A DNA stretch of 5,550 bases, from contig DHJA01000077.1 of assembly GCA_002404095.1 (NCBI GenBank), forward strand, positions 117,164-122,713. Reading direction: 5' to 3'. The DNA is from Planctomycetaceae bacterium UBA4732. GTDB taxonomy: Bacteria; Planctomycetota; Planctomycetia; Gemmatales; Gemmataceae. The notes below the pieces were generated by a model that saw nothing but the letters and a program-made list of their open reading frames with translations, was not told where the DNA came from and searched no databases. Position numbers and translations under genes: made by a program. Shown here one piece after another: positions 1 through 4,903 of the stretch; within the stretch, counting starts at the first letter, position 1; every line of letters starts with the position of its first letter.

Positions 1-1
1 A

Positions 2-58
2 ACGAGCCGCCCGTAAGGGAGCGGGGAACCTTCCCGCTCCCTTACGGTCGCGGCTCGT
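2..58. terminator. Long inverted repeat, probable terminator or REP-like element
   Basis: Bases 11-25 (CCGTAAGGGAGCGGG) are perfectly complementary to 33-47 around a 7-base loop. The pairing continues outward, 2-10 with 50-58, across a two-base bulge (48-49), giving about 24 base pairs in all. It lies 25 bases beyond the stop codon of the minus-strand cytochrome gene, which fits a terminator. No U-tract can be checked because the window ends at base 1. The very regular, long, GC-rich arms also suit a dispersed palindromic (REP-like) element. I recall similar palindromes recurring in planctomycete genomes, but that is memory and is not shown by this window, where it occurs once. Confidence 0.7.
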
Positions 59-82
59 AACACCTCTTCACAGGGCAGACTC

Positions 83-463
83 TTACTTGCCCTTGTGAAC
101 CGTATGACAGGCTTTGCAATCCGCCGCTTTTTGCAGATCCTTGGTGGCGCCTTCTTTGCCGTCTTCGATGGCTTTGGCGGCGTCCAGCAGGGCGCTGGTC
201 TTGTCCTTCCACGATTCGGCGTCGCCTTTCGTTGGCATGTCCGCGGCCAAAGCCGTGTACAGATCGACCAGTTTTTTCTTGTCTTCTTTGCTTCCCTTAC
301 CAGACGAGACCCTCTTGTAAAGCGGGCTGCCGCCCTGGTGGGCCATCTTCATGACTTCTTTGATCGTGTACTTGGGCGCCTCGTCGGCGGCCCGGAGTGC
401 GGCCAGGCCGATCAAAAGGCCCAGAATTAAGGCCGGCGCCACAATGAACTTCAGCGTTCGCAT
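83..463 (-). CDS. Secreted small cytochrome c, C-terminal CxxCH haem site
   Basis: The 126-residue protein starts with MRTLKF and a hydrophobic stretch ending LAALRA-ADE, a typical Sec signal peptide cleaved near residue 25. The mature part is Lys/Glu-rich and mostly helical. It ends with CKACH (Cys116, Cys119, His120), a covalent haem-binding motif only six residues from the C-terminus. That placement resembles class II cytochromes (c'/c556 four-helix bundles), so a periplasmic electron-transfer or haem-sensing role is likely; the partner is unknown. The ATG at 463 is preferred over an in-frame TTG at 484 because AAAGGG lies about 10 bases upstream of it and the signal peptide then begins normally. 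The gene is monocistronic as far as visible and divergent from lipA. Confidence 0.85.
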   Translation of the reverse strand: MRTLKFIVAPALILGLLIGLAALRAADEAPKYTIKEVMKMAHQGGSPLYKRVSSGKGSKEDKKKLVDLYTALAADMPTKGDAESWKDKTSALLDAAKAIEDGKEGATKDLQKAADCKACHTVHKGK

Positions 464-497
464 TCGAGATTTCCCTTTGTGCAAGTCTAAAAACGAT

Positions 498-519
498 CTC
501 CGGCGTTACGCGGCCGGAG
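498..519 (-). promoter_or_regulatory. Small hairpin in the cytochrome leader
   Basis: CTCCGGC (498-504) pairs with GCCGGAG (513-519) around an 8-base loop. It lies about 35 bases upstream of the chosen cytochrome start and would fall in the 5' leader if transcription begins upstream of it. It could influence mRNA stability or translation, but a 7-bp GC hairpin is common by chance in GC-rich DNA. No convincing sigma70 promoter for the cytochrome gene was found on this strand. Confidence 0.2.
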
Positions 520-636
520 TTCAAGCCAGAGTTTTCGACGGACGGCGGGCGCGGGCTATTCAAGTATGGTGGTAAGTCTTAACGCTTGGGTGCGTGTCTG
601 TCAACCATCGGAGCGCTGTGTTCGGGACGGGACAGG

Positions 637-663
637 TTGCCGCGGCGCCGCGTCAGGTATAAT
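637..663 (+). promoter_or_regulatory. Candidate promoter for the lipA-tmk-holB run
   Basis: A perfect -10 hexamer TATAAT sits at 658-663, inside the near-palindrome GGTATAATACC. It is preceded by TTGCCG (637-642, 4/6 match to -35) with a short 15-base spacer. Transcription would start about 30 bases before the lipA ATG. A perfect -10 stands out in such GC-rich DNA, but the spacer is suboptimal and planctomycete promoter rules are less well known, so this is a moderate call. Confidence 0.45.
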
Positions 664-701
664 ACCATGCGAAGGTTCCTCCCCGCGTTCGCCGAAAGGC
701 T

Positions 702-1583
702 ATGCCGATGCTCCCACTTCCCACGCTCGATCCGGCCGCTTCCGCCCGACGGCTGCCGTCTTGGCTGAAACGCCCTCTTCCGCACGGCAACGGCAATTTT
801 TTCACCGAAGGACTGCTACGGGAACTGCGGCTAGAAACGGTCTGCGAAAATGCCCGGTGTCCAAACCGCCCAGAGTGCTACGCTCGCCGCACCGCTACAT
901 TCATGGTCCTTGGCAACGTCTGCACGCGGCCTTGCGGTTTCTGCTCCGTTCACAAGGGGGCGCCGGAAGTATTGGAGGACGACGAGCCGGCCCGCGTCGC
1001 GGAGGGGGCTCATCGCCTCGGATTGCGCCATGTCGTCATTACTTCCGTGACGCGCGACGACTTGCCGGACGGGGGCGCCGACCACTTCCGTCGCTGCATC
1101 TTGGCCGTGCGCGAGCGAACCGGCGCGGCCGTTGAAGTATTGACGCCGGATTTCATGGGCGACCTCACGGCCATCGATACCGTCCTCCAAGCTGCCCCGG
1201 AGGTTTACAACCATAACATGGAGACCGTCCCGCGTTTATATAAGAAGGTGCGCGGCCGAGCGTCGTACCAGCGCAGTCTCGACCTGCTCGCTCACGTCAA
1301 ACGCCGTTCGCCGCCCACTGTGACCAAAAGTGGCCTGATGCTCGGCCTGGGTGAAACCGTCGAGGAGTTGTTGGAGGTTCTGGCCGATTTGCGAGCGGTA
1401 ATGTGCGACACGCTAACGCTCGGCCAATACTTGGCGCCGACGCTCAAGCACATCCCCGTCGCCCGGTACGTTCCTCCAGAGGAATTCGACTCTTTGGCCG
1501 TACTTGCCCGGACGATGGGTTTCCGTAAAGTCACGGCCGGGCCGTTCGTTCGTTCCAGTTATCACGCTGACGAGATGATATAA
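702..1583 (+). CDS. lipA: Lipoyl synthase, radical SAM enzyme
   Basis: LipA inserts two sulfur atoms at C6 and C8 of protein-bound octanoyl groups, making the lipoyl cofactor of pyruvate and 2-oxoglutarate dehydrogenases and the glycine cleavage system. The 293-residue protein has the diagnostic N-terminal auxiliary-cluster motif CENARCPNRPEC (Cys48, Cys53, Cys59). It also has the radical-SAM CX3CX2C motif CTRPCGFC (Cys74, Cys78, Cys81) and the C-terminal RSSYHAD (284-290), one of whose serines ligates the auxiliary cluster in known LipA structures. The conserved TSVTRDDLPDGGA and YNHNMETVPRLY blocks are present, and no key residue is missing. Two in-frame ATGs compete: GAAAGG (694-699) is only 2 bases from the ATG at 702 but 8 from the ATG at 708, so the true start may be 708. 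lipB is not in the window. tmk follows after 3 bases. Confidence 0.97.
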   Translation: MPMLPLPTLDPAASARRLPSWLKRPLPHGNGNFFTEGLLRELRLETVCENARCPNRPECYARRTATFMVLGNVCTRPCGFCSVHKGAPEVLEDDEPARVAEGAHRLGLRHVVITSVTRDDLPDGGADHFRRCILAVRERTGAAVEVLTPDFMGDLTAIDTVLQAAPEVYNHNMETVPRLYKKVRGRASYQRSLDLLAHVKRRSPPTVTKSGLMLGLGETVEELLEVLADLRAVMCDTLTLGQYLAPTLKHIPVARYVPPEEFDSLAVLARTMGFRKVTAGPFVRSSYHADEMI

Positions 1584-1586
1584 ACA

Positions 1587-2216
1587 ATGAGCGGCGCGCC
1601 GTTCATCGCCCTGGAAGGCATTGATGGGACCGGCAAATCCACGCAGTGCCGTCTCCTGGCCGATTGGTTGCGCGCGCGCGGCTACACCGTGACGCACTGC
1701 GCCGATCCGGGCGGGACGCCTTTAGGCGACCAGCTGCGCGCCATCCTTTTAGATCAGCGTCAGCAAATGGGCTTGCGCGCCGAAGTTCTGCTGTTCATGG
1801 CCAGTCGCGCCGAACTCGTGGAGCGCGTCATCCGTCCCGCGCTGGCGGCCGGCTCGGCGGTCGTTACAGATCGTTTTTTGGTATCTAATATCGTCTATCA
1901 AGGACATGCGGGCGGCCTCGACCCCGATGAGTTACGTCGTCTGAGCCTGTTCGCCACGGACGGCTTGCAACCGGACTTGAGCGTCGTCCTCGACCTGCCG
2001 GTGGAGCGAGCAACAACGCGCCGCAAGCCCGAAGCGGATCGCATTGAAGGGCGAGGAGCGGCCCATCAGGAGGCAGTGCGGCAGGGCTTTCTGGCGGAGG
2101 CGCGGGCGCACCCAGAGCGGATTCGCCTTGTGAACGCCGGCCGGTCAGTCCAGGAGACGCATGGCGACGTGGTGCGGGAGGTGGAGCGTGTCTTGGAAGC
2201 GCGTGCGCGGGCATGA
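1587..2216 (+). CDS. tmk: Thymidylate kinase
   Basis: This enzyme phosphorylates dTMP to dTDP with ATP in the cytoplasm, the last committed step of dTTP synthesis. The 209 residues match the usual length. The P-loop is GIDGTGKS (11-18); DPGGT (40-44) corresponds to the usual EPGGT substrate-loop motif; the DR motif is Asp95-Arg96; YQG is 104-106; and the LID region with TTRRKPEADRIE spans about 143-154. Arginines in the LID and a Thr-Gly P-loop suit the bacterial (E. coli-like) type. Oddity: the residue before DPGGT is Ala39, where E. coli has Arg. It starts 3 bases after the lipA stop with only a weak ribosome-binding site, so translational coupling is likely. Its 3' end overlaps holB, pairing dTTP supply with replication. 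Confidence 0.95.
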   Translation: MSGAPFIALEGIDGTGKSTQCRLLADWLRARGYTVTHCADPGGTPLGDQLRAILLDQRQQMGLRAEVLLFMASRAELVERVIRPALAAGSAVVTDRFLVSNIVYQGHAGGLDPDELRRLSLFATDGLQPDLSVVLDLPVERATTRRKPEADRIEGRGAAHQEAVRQGFLAEARAHPERIRLVNAGRSVQETHGDVVREVERVLEARARA

Positions 2217-3222
2217 AGCGCAGATCGAGGCATTCGACCGCGCGGTTCACCGCGGCCGGCTCGCTCACGCCTATCTCTTCGTGGGACCGCCCGGCGTCGG
2301 TAAACGACTTTTCGCCGTTGAATTGGCCAAATCTCTGCTTTGTGAATCGCGCCGCGACGACGGCCGGCTGGAAGGCTGCGACCATTGCCCAGCCTGCGCT
2401 CAAGTCGAAGCCGGCACCCATCCCGACTTCTTCACCGCCTCTCGTCCGCCAGAAACGGCCGAATTTCCGATCTCTTTAATGCGCGAATTATGTCAGCATT
2501 TCTCGCTGAAAGCCGCGCGCGGACGGGGCAAGGTGGTCGTCATCGACGACGCCGACGACCTCAACGCGGAGTCGGCCAACTGTTTTCTCAAGACTTTGGA
2601 AGAGCCGCCGGCCGGCTCTGTGCTGATCCTCATAGGCAGCAGCACCGACCGCCAACGGCAGACCATAGTGTCGCGCTGCCAAGTGGTGCGCTTCCGGCCG
2701 CTGCCGTCGGAGATGGTCGCGGAGGTGTTAAAAGCCAACGGCGTGGACGATCCGACGTTGCGCGAGCGGTCGATTCAGTTGGGCGGCGGCAGTCCTGGTC
2801 AGGCGCTGGCTCTGGCGGACCCTGCCTTGTGGGAATTCAGGCGAGCGCTCTTAGCCGCTTTGACACGGCCGCGCTTCGACGCGGTGGCGCTGTCGAAAGC
2901 CTGGATGGAATTCGTACAGGAAGCGGGAAAAGAGTCGGTTCACCAACGCCGCCGGGCGCGCCTGACGCTGCGGCTGCTCATTGACTTCTTGCGCGCCGCC
3001 TTGGCTTTCGGCCTAAATTACGGGGCCGACGAGCGGGTTGGGGATGATCGGCCTTTGCTTCAGGCCATGACGAATTTAACGAATGCGGAACAGATCGCGT
3101 CGCTACTGGAGCGCTGCCTGGAGGCGGATTTCCAGATTGAGCGAAACGTCGGCACGGCGCTCGTGCTGGAGGCGTTGCTTGATGCGGTCGCTGATAGAAT
3201 GACGGTTGTCGAGACTCGTTGA
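2188..3222 (+). CDS. holB: DNA polymerase III delta' (clamp-loader) subunit
   Basis: Delta' is the non-catalytic stator of the clamp loader that places the beta sliding clamp on DNA. From the GTG at 2188 the protein is 344 residues (E. coli about 334). It shows GHEAQ..F at the N-terminus, a Walker A-like GPPGVGKR (33-40), a four-cysteine zinc module (Cys52, Cys64, Cys67, Cys70), Walker B-like VVVIDDAD (116-123), LEEPP (138-141) and the SRC motif (Ser162-Arg163-Cys164). The GTG is chosen because GGGAGG (2176-2181) lies 6 bases before it and the product then begins MSWKRVRGHEAQ as relatives do; the in-frame ATG at 2161 lacks such a site. It overlaps tmk by 29 bases. Its last codons (from about 3151) are repeated twice downstream, so the present C-terminus may be a replacement. 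Confidence 0.93.
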   Translation: MSWKRVRGHEAQIEAFDRAVHRGRLAHAYLFVGPPGVGKRLFAVELAKSLLCESRRDDGRLEGCDHCPACAQVEAGTHPDFFTASRPPETAEFPISLMRELCQHFSLKAARGRGKVVVIDDADDLNAESANCFLKTLEEPPAGSVLILIGSSTDRQRQTIVSRCQVVRFRPLPSEMVAEVLKANGVDDPTLRERSIQLGGGSPGQALALADPALWEFRRALLAALTRPRFDAVALSKAWMEFVQEAGKESVHQRRRARLTLRLLIDFLRAALAFGLNYGADERVGDDRPLLQAMTNLTNAEQIASLLERCLEADFQIERNVGTALVLEALLDAVADRMTVVETR

Positions 3223-3260
3223 CTTTCGACACTAATGCGTTTCCGAGAGGAGTTTTCGCC

Positions 3261-3473
3261 ATGTCACTTACCTTTGACGCGGTTTACGAAAACGGCGTCC
3301 TCAAACCGGCGCAAGCGCTGCCGCTTCAGGAGCATGAGAAAGTCCGAGTGACCATTGAGCCGGGTCTCACCTGGACCGAGCGCACGGCCGGAATGCTCAA
3401 GTGGACCGGCGATCCCGAAGTCCTACGCCGGATCGCCGAAGACGACGAATTCGGCATTCTGGAGTCGCCATGA
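3261..3473 (+). CDS. Antitoxin 1, DUF104 / AF2212-like family
   Basis: A 70-residue protein beginning MSLTFDAVYENGVLKP, followed by a VRVTIEP strand. This VYENGVLKP...VRVTIEP pattern is typical of DUF104 (AF2212-like) proteins, which are encoded next to VapC-type PIN toxins and are taken to neutralise them. The second half (TWTERTAGMLKWTGDPEVLRRIAEDDEF) is more variable and would contain the toxin-binding part (inference). The start is the ATG with GAGAGGAG 8 bases upstream. An in-frame TTG at 3219, overlapping the holB stop, would add 14 residues, but it is out of frame in the second copy and is rejected. It begins 38 bases after holB and shares ATGA with toxin 1, so the pair is translationally coupled. 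It matches antitoxin 2 at 52 of 70 residues, 32 of the first 34. Confidence 0.88.
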   Translation: MSLTFDAVYENGVLKPAQALPLQEHEKVRVTIEPGLTWTERTAGMLKWTGDPEVLRRIAEDDEFGILESP

Positions 3474-3970
3474 CCTTTGCCCAAATCCCGATGGGCGCCG
3501 CGATCTTCCTTGATGCGAATTCGCTCATCTACCATTTCATGAGCGATCCAAAGTATGGGCCGGCTTGTACGCAACTGGTCCAACGGGTGGAACACCAACA
3601 GGTTCGCGGTTTCGCGTCGTCCCATGTGCTGGCAGATGTTGCGCACCGCCTGATGACCCTCGAAGCTATAAAACTCTTCGGCTGGCCCATTGCCGGCATC
3701 GCGGCCCGTTTGCGAAAACATCGTGGGGAAATTCCGAAACTGACGGTTTACTCTCAATCGCTGGCGTCTCTTCCCTACCTACAGATCCAGGTCGTGCCTG
3801 TGACCCAAACGCTTGTTGAGGCGGCAACCTCATTGAGCCGGAAGCATGAGCTTTTGACGGGCGATGCCCTCGTGATCGCCGTCATGCAACAAGAGGGTCT
3901 GACGAACATCGCCAGCCTGGACGCGGATTTCGACTGTGTGCCGGGCTTAACACGCTATGCTCCGGTCTGA
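3470..3970 (+). CDS. VapC-like PIN-domain toxin 1
   Basis: A 166-residue PIN-domain protein, probably a metal-dependent RNase of the VapC type; the RNA target cannot be read from sequence. Acidic residues expected in the active site are Asp15 (FLDAN), Asp56 in VLADVAHR (where toxin 2 has the more usual Glu), Asp132 (TGDALVIAVM) and Asp151/Asp153 (DADFD). The ATG at 3470 overlaps the antitoxin stop (ATGA) with GGAG 5 bases upstream; the frame is open further upstream, but that would run inside the antitoxin gene. The C-terminus VPGLTRYAPV is identical to toxin 2. The stop is followed by a copied holB tail rather than a recognisable terminator. Autoregulation with the antitoxin is likely by analogy with VapBC. 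Confidence 0.9.
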   Translation: MTFAQIPMGAAIFLDANSLIYHFMSDPKYGPACTQLVQRVEHQQVRGFASSHVLADVAHRLMTLEAIKLFGWPIAGIAARLRKHRGEIPKLTVYSQSLASLPYLQIQVVPVTQTLVEAATSLSRKHELLTGDALVIAVMQQEGLTNIASLDADFDCVPGLTRYAPV

Positions 3971-4019
3971 ATTGACGGACGAGAAAATGGGGGACGGCCC
4001 TCGTGCTGGAAGCGTTGCT
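3923..4019 (+). repeat. 97-base near-identical direct repeat, copy 1
   Basis: This segment spans the last 16 codons of toxin 1, its stop, the short linker and the first part of the holB-tail copy. It matches 4764-4860 at 96 of 97 positions (the only difference is T3935 versus C4776). Identity drops on both sides: leftwards into strongly diverged toxin coding sequence, rightwards after GCGTTGCT. It could be a recombination footprint, a recently converted patch or an att-like site. No integrase is seen nearby. Confidence 0.92.
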
Positions 4020-4062
4020 TGACGCGTCGGCTGATATAATGACGCCCGTTGGCACTCGTTGA
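3981..4062 (+). pseudogene. Duplicated holB 3' tail, fragment 1
   Basis: Read in the holB frame this encodes GTALVLEALLDA followed by SADIMTPVGTR and TGA, against GTALVLEALLDA then VADRMTVVETR at the true holB end. The first 12 residues are identical in both, and the DNA differences among those codons are at third positions. Length and stop position are conserved. Weaker similarity extends left to the GAGAAAATGG region. There is no start codon or ribosome-binding site in this frame, so it is a relic. Its left half matches the third tail and its right half resembles the tail inside holB, as expected for a hybrid junction formed by unequal crossing-over. Confidence 0.85.
4015..4040 (+). promoter_or_regulatory. 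Candidate promoter of the second toxin-antitoxin pair
   Basis: A perfect TATAAT (4035-4040) lies in the duplicated holB tail, about 60 bases before antitoxin 2. TTGCTT (4015-4020) is a poor -35 with a 14-base spacer. The equivalent place in the tail inside holB reads TAGAAT (3195-3200), 5/6 to consensus; the third tail has none. The hexamer could be chance within coding-derived sequence, but loss of the match where no cassette follows is suggestive. Confidence 0.3.
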
Positions 4063-4101
4063 CTTTTCGACGCCTGTTGGTTTCTGAGAGGAGCCATTGC
4101 C

Positions 4102-4314
4102 ATGTCCCTAACCTTTGACGCGGTTTACGAAAACGGCGTCCTCAAGCCGGCCGAAACGCTGCCGCTTCAGGAACATGAAAAAGTTCGGGTGACGATTGAA
4201 CCGCGCGTCAACTGGGTCGATCGCACGTTCGGCATGACTAAGTGGACCGGCGACCACGAGACGCTTCGCCGTCTGGCGGAGGACGTTGAATTCGATCCCC
4301 AGGAGGACGCATGA
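4102..4314 (+). CDS. Antitoxin 2, DUF104 / AF2212-like family
   Basis: A 70-residue paralogue of antitoxin 1 with the same MSLTFDAVYENGVLKP start and HEKVRVTIEP strand. Differences are concentrated after residue 34 (for example RVNWVDRTFGMTKW and the tail EFDPQEDA). If the N-terminal part handles dimerisation or operator binding and the C-terminal part handles the toxin, as in many small antitoxins, the pair has changed partner specificity while keeping the rest; this is inference. GAGAGGAG (4086-4093) is placed 8 bases before the ATG, exactly as in copy 1. The stop overlaps the start of toxin 2 (ATGA). The preceding 131 bases hold the holB-tail relic and a possible promoter. Confidence 0.88.
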   Translation: MSLTFDAVYENGVLKPAETLPLQEHEKVRVTIEPRVNWVDRTFGMTKWTGDHETLRRLAEDVEFDPQEDA

Positions 4315-4811
4315 TCTTCACCGACCTCCCGGCCGGCGAGACGGTCTTCTTGGACGCCAATACGCTGATCTATCATTTAACAGGCGAGCCGGTTTATGGG
4401 GCGGCTTGCCAACAGTTGCTCAGACGCATCGACAACCTAGAGGTCCGCGGGGTGACGTCCACGCACATCCTGTCCGAGATAGTCCACAGGCACATGACCA
4501 TCGAAGCGACTCTCGCTTTCGGTTGGCCTATGGCCGGCATCGCTCGGCGTCTGCGGCGTCACCCGGGTCAGGTCCAGCAGCTCACGGAGTTTCGGCAAGG
4601 GATCGAGACGGTTTTACAGAGCCAAATCCAGGTTTTGACCATTCCAGCGTCCCTGATCGTCGCCGCGGCAATCATTAGTCAACAAAATGGACTGCTCAGT
4701 AACGACGCCCTACTCGTCGCCGTGATGCAGGCGAAGGGCCTTACCCGCCTCGCCAGCAATGATGCGGATTTCGACCGTGTGCCGGGCTTAACACGCTATG
4801 CTCCGGTCTGA
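4311..4811 (+). CDS. VapC-like PIN-domain toxin 2
   Basis: A 166-residue PIN protein, the same length as toxin 1 and colinear without gaps, with 86 identical residues (about 52%). Active-site candidates are Asp15 (FLDAN), Glu56 (ILSEIVHR), Asp132 (NDALLVAVM) and Asp151/Asp153 (DADFD), a complete canonical acidic set. It is predicted to be a Mg-dependent RNase of the VapC class, neutralised by antitoxin 2. A near-perfect ribosome-binding site AGGAGG (4301-4306) lies 4 bases before the ATG, stronger than that of toxin 1. Both reading frames of this pair are intact, so neither pair looks decayed. Its 3' end and downstream linker lie in the 97-base repeat. Confidence 0.9.
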   Translation: MIFTDLPAGETVFLDANTLIYHLTGEPVYGAACQQLLRRIDNLEVRGVTSTHILSEIVHRHMTIEATLAFGWPMAGIARRLRRHPGQVQQLTEFRQGIETVLQSQIQVLTIPASLIVAAAIISQQNGLLSNDALLVAVMQAKGLTRLASNDADFDRVPGLTRYAPV

Positions 4812-4860
4812 ATTGACGGACGAGAAAATGGGGGACGGCCCTCGTGCTGGAAGCGTTGCT
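4764..4860 (+). repeat. 97-base near-identical direct repeat, copy 2
   Basis: Partner of 3923-4019 (96 of 97 identical), at the same place relative to toxin 2: end of the toxin gene, linker and start of the third holB tail. To the right it continues into sequence unlike the first copy (AGATGCGTTCGCGC), marking where the two flanks part. Confidence 0.92.
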
Positions 4861-4903
4861 AGATGCGTTCGCGCAAAGTCTAGCGACTGTCGAGGCGCGT
4901 TGA
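4822..4903 (+). pseudogene. Duplicated holB 3' tail, fragment 2 (third tail)
   Basis: In the holB frame this reads GTALVLEALLDA then FAQSLATVEAR and TGA, again the same length and stop as the genuine holB end. After the stop, GTTGACGTTTCGACA still resembles the sequence following holB (to about 4916); then similarity ends and no third antitoxin follows. It may be the displaced original holB end, left behind when cassettes inserted, or the remains of a lost third cassette. It has no start codon and is not expected to be translated. Confidence 0.82.

Larger units (their letters stand above)
3151..4831 (+). repeat. Tandem duplication: two 840/841-base toxin-antitoxin units
   Basis: Unit 1 is 3151-3990 and unit 2 is 3991-4831. 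Each unit consists of a holB 3' tail with stop codon, an antitoxin gene and a PIN toxin gene. A third, partial unit begins at 4832 and keeps only the holB tail to about 4916. Conservation is uneven. The tails and the first ~100 bases of the antitoxin genes are very similar. The middle of the toxin genes is strongly diverged (86 of 166 residues identical over the whole toxin). The toxin 3' end and its flank are nearly identical. The pattern suits recombination between related but diverged cassettes, rather than a recent simple copy. Confidence 0.9.

Noticed and set aside
464..484. TTG at 484 as the cytochrome start, adding seven residues.
   Set aside because: The extension would place charged residues before the signal peptide and include the AAAGGG that better serves the ATG at 463.
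566..1135. Long open frame on the plus strand overlapping the start of lipA.
   Set aside because: Arg/Ala/Gly-rich translation without family features, overlapping the well-supported lipA in another frame; a GC-rich shadow.
2161..2187. ATG at 2161 as the holB start.
   Set aside because: It adds nine residues unlike HolB N-termini and lacks a good ribosome-binding site; the GTG at 2188 has GGGAGG at correct spacing.
1885..2421. Minus-strand open frame across tmk and holB.
   Set aside because: Low-complexity Pro/Ala/Arg translation antisense to two recognised genes; no motif or ribosome-binding support.
3219..3224. TTGACT at the holB stop (also 4059-4064) as a -35 element for the antitoxin genes.
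   Set aside because: No acceptable -10 lies 16-18 bases downstream in either copy; the position is occupied by the ribosome-binding region.
3219..3260. TTG at 3219 as an upstream in-frame start for antitoxin 1, overlapping the holB stop.
   Set aside because: The matching TTG in the second unit (4059) is out of frame with antitoxin 2, while the ATG with GAGAGGAG 8 bases upstream is conserved in both.
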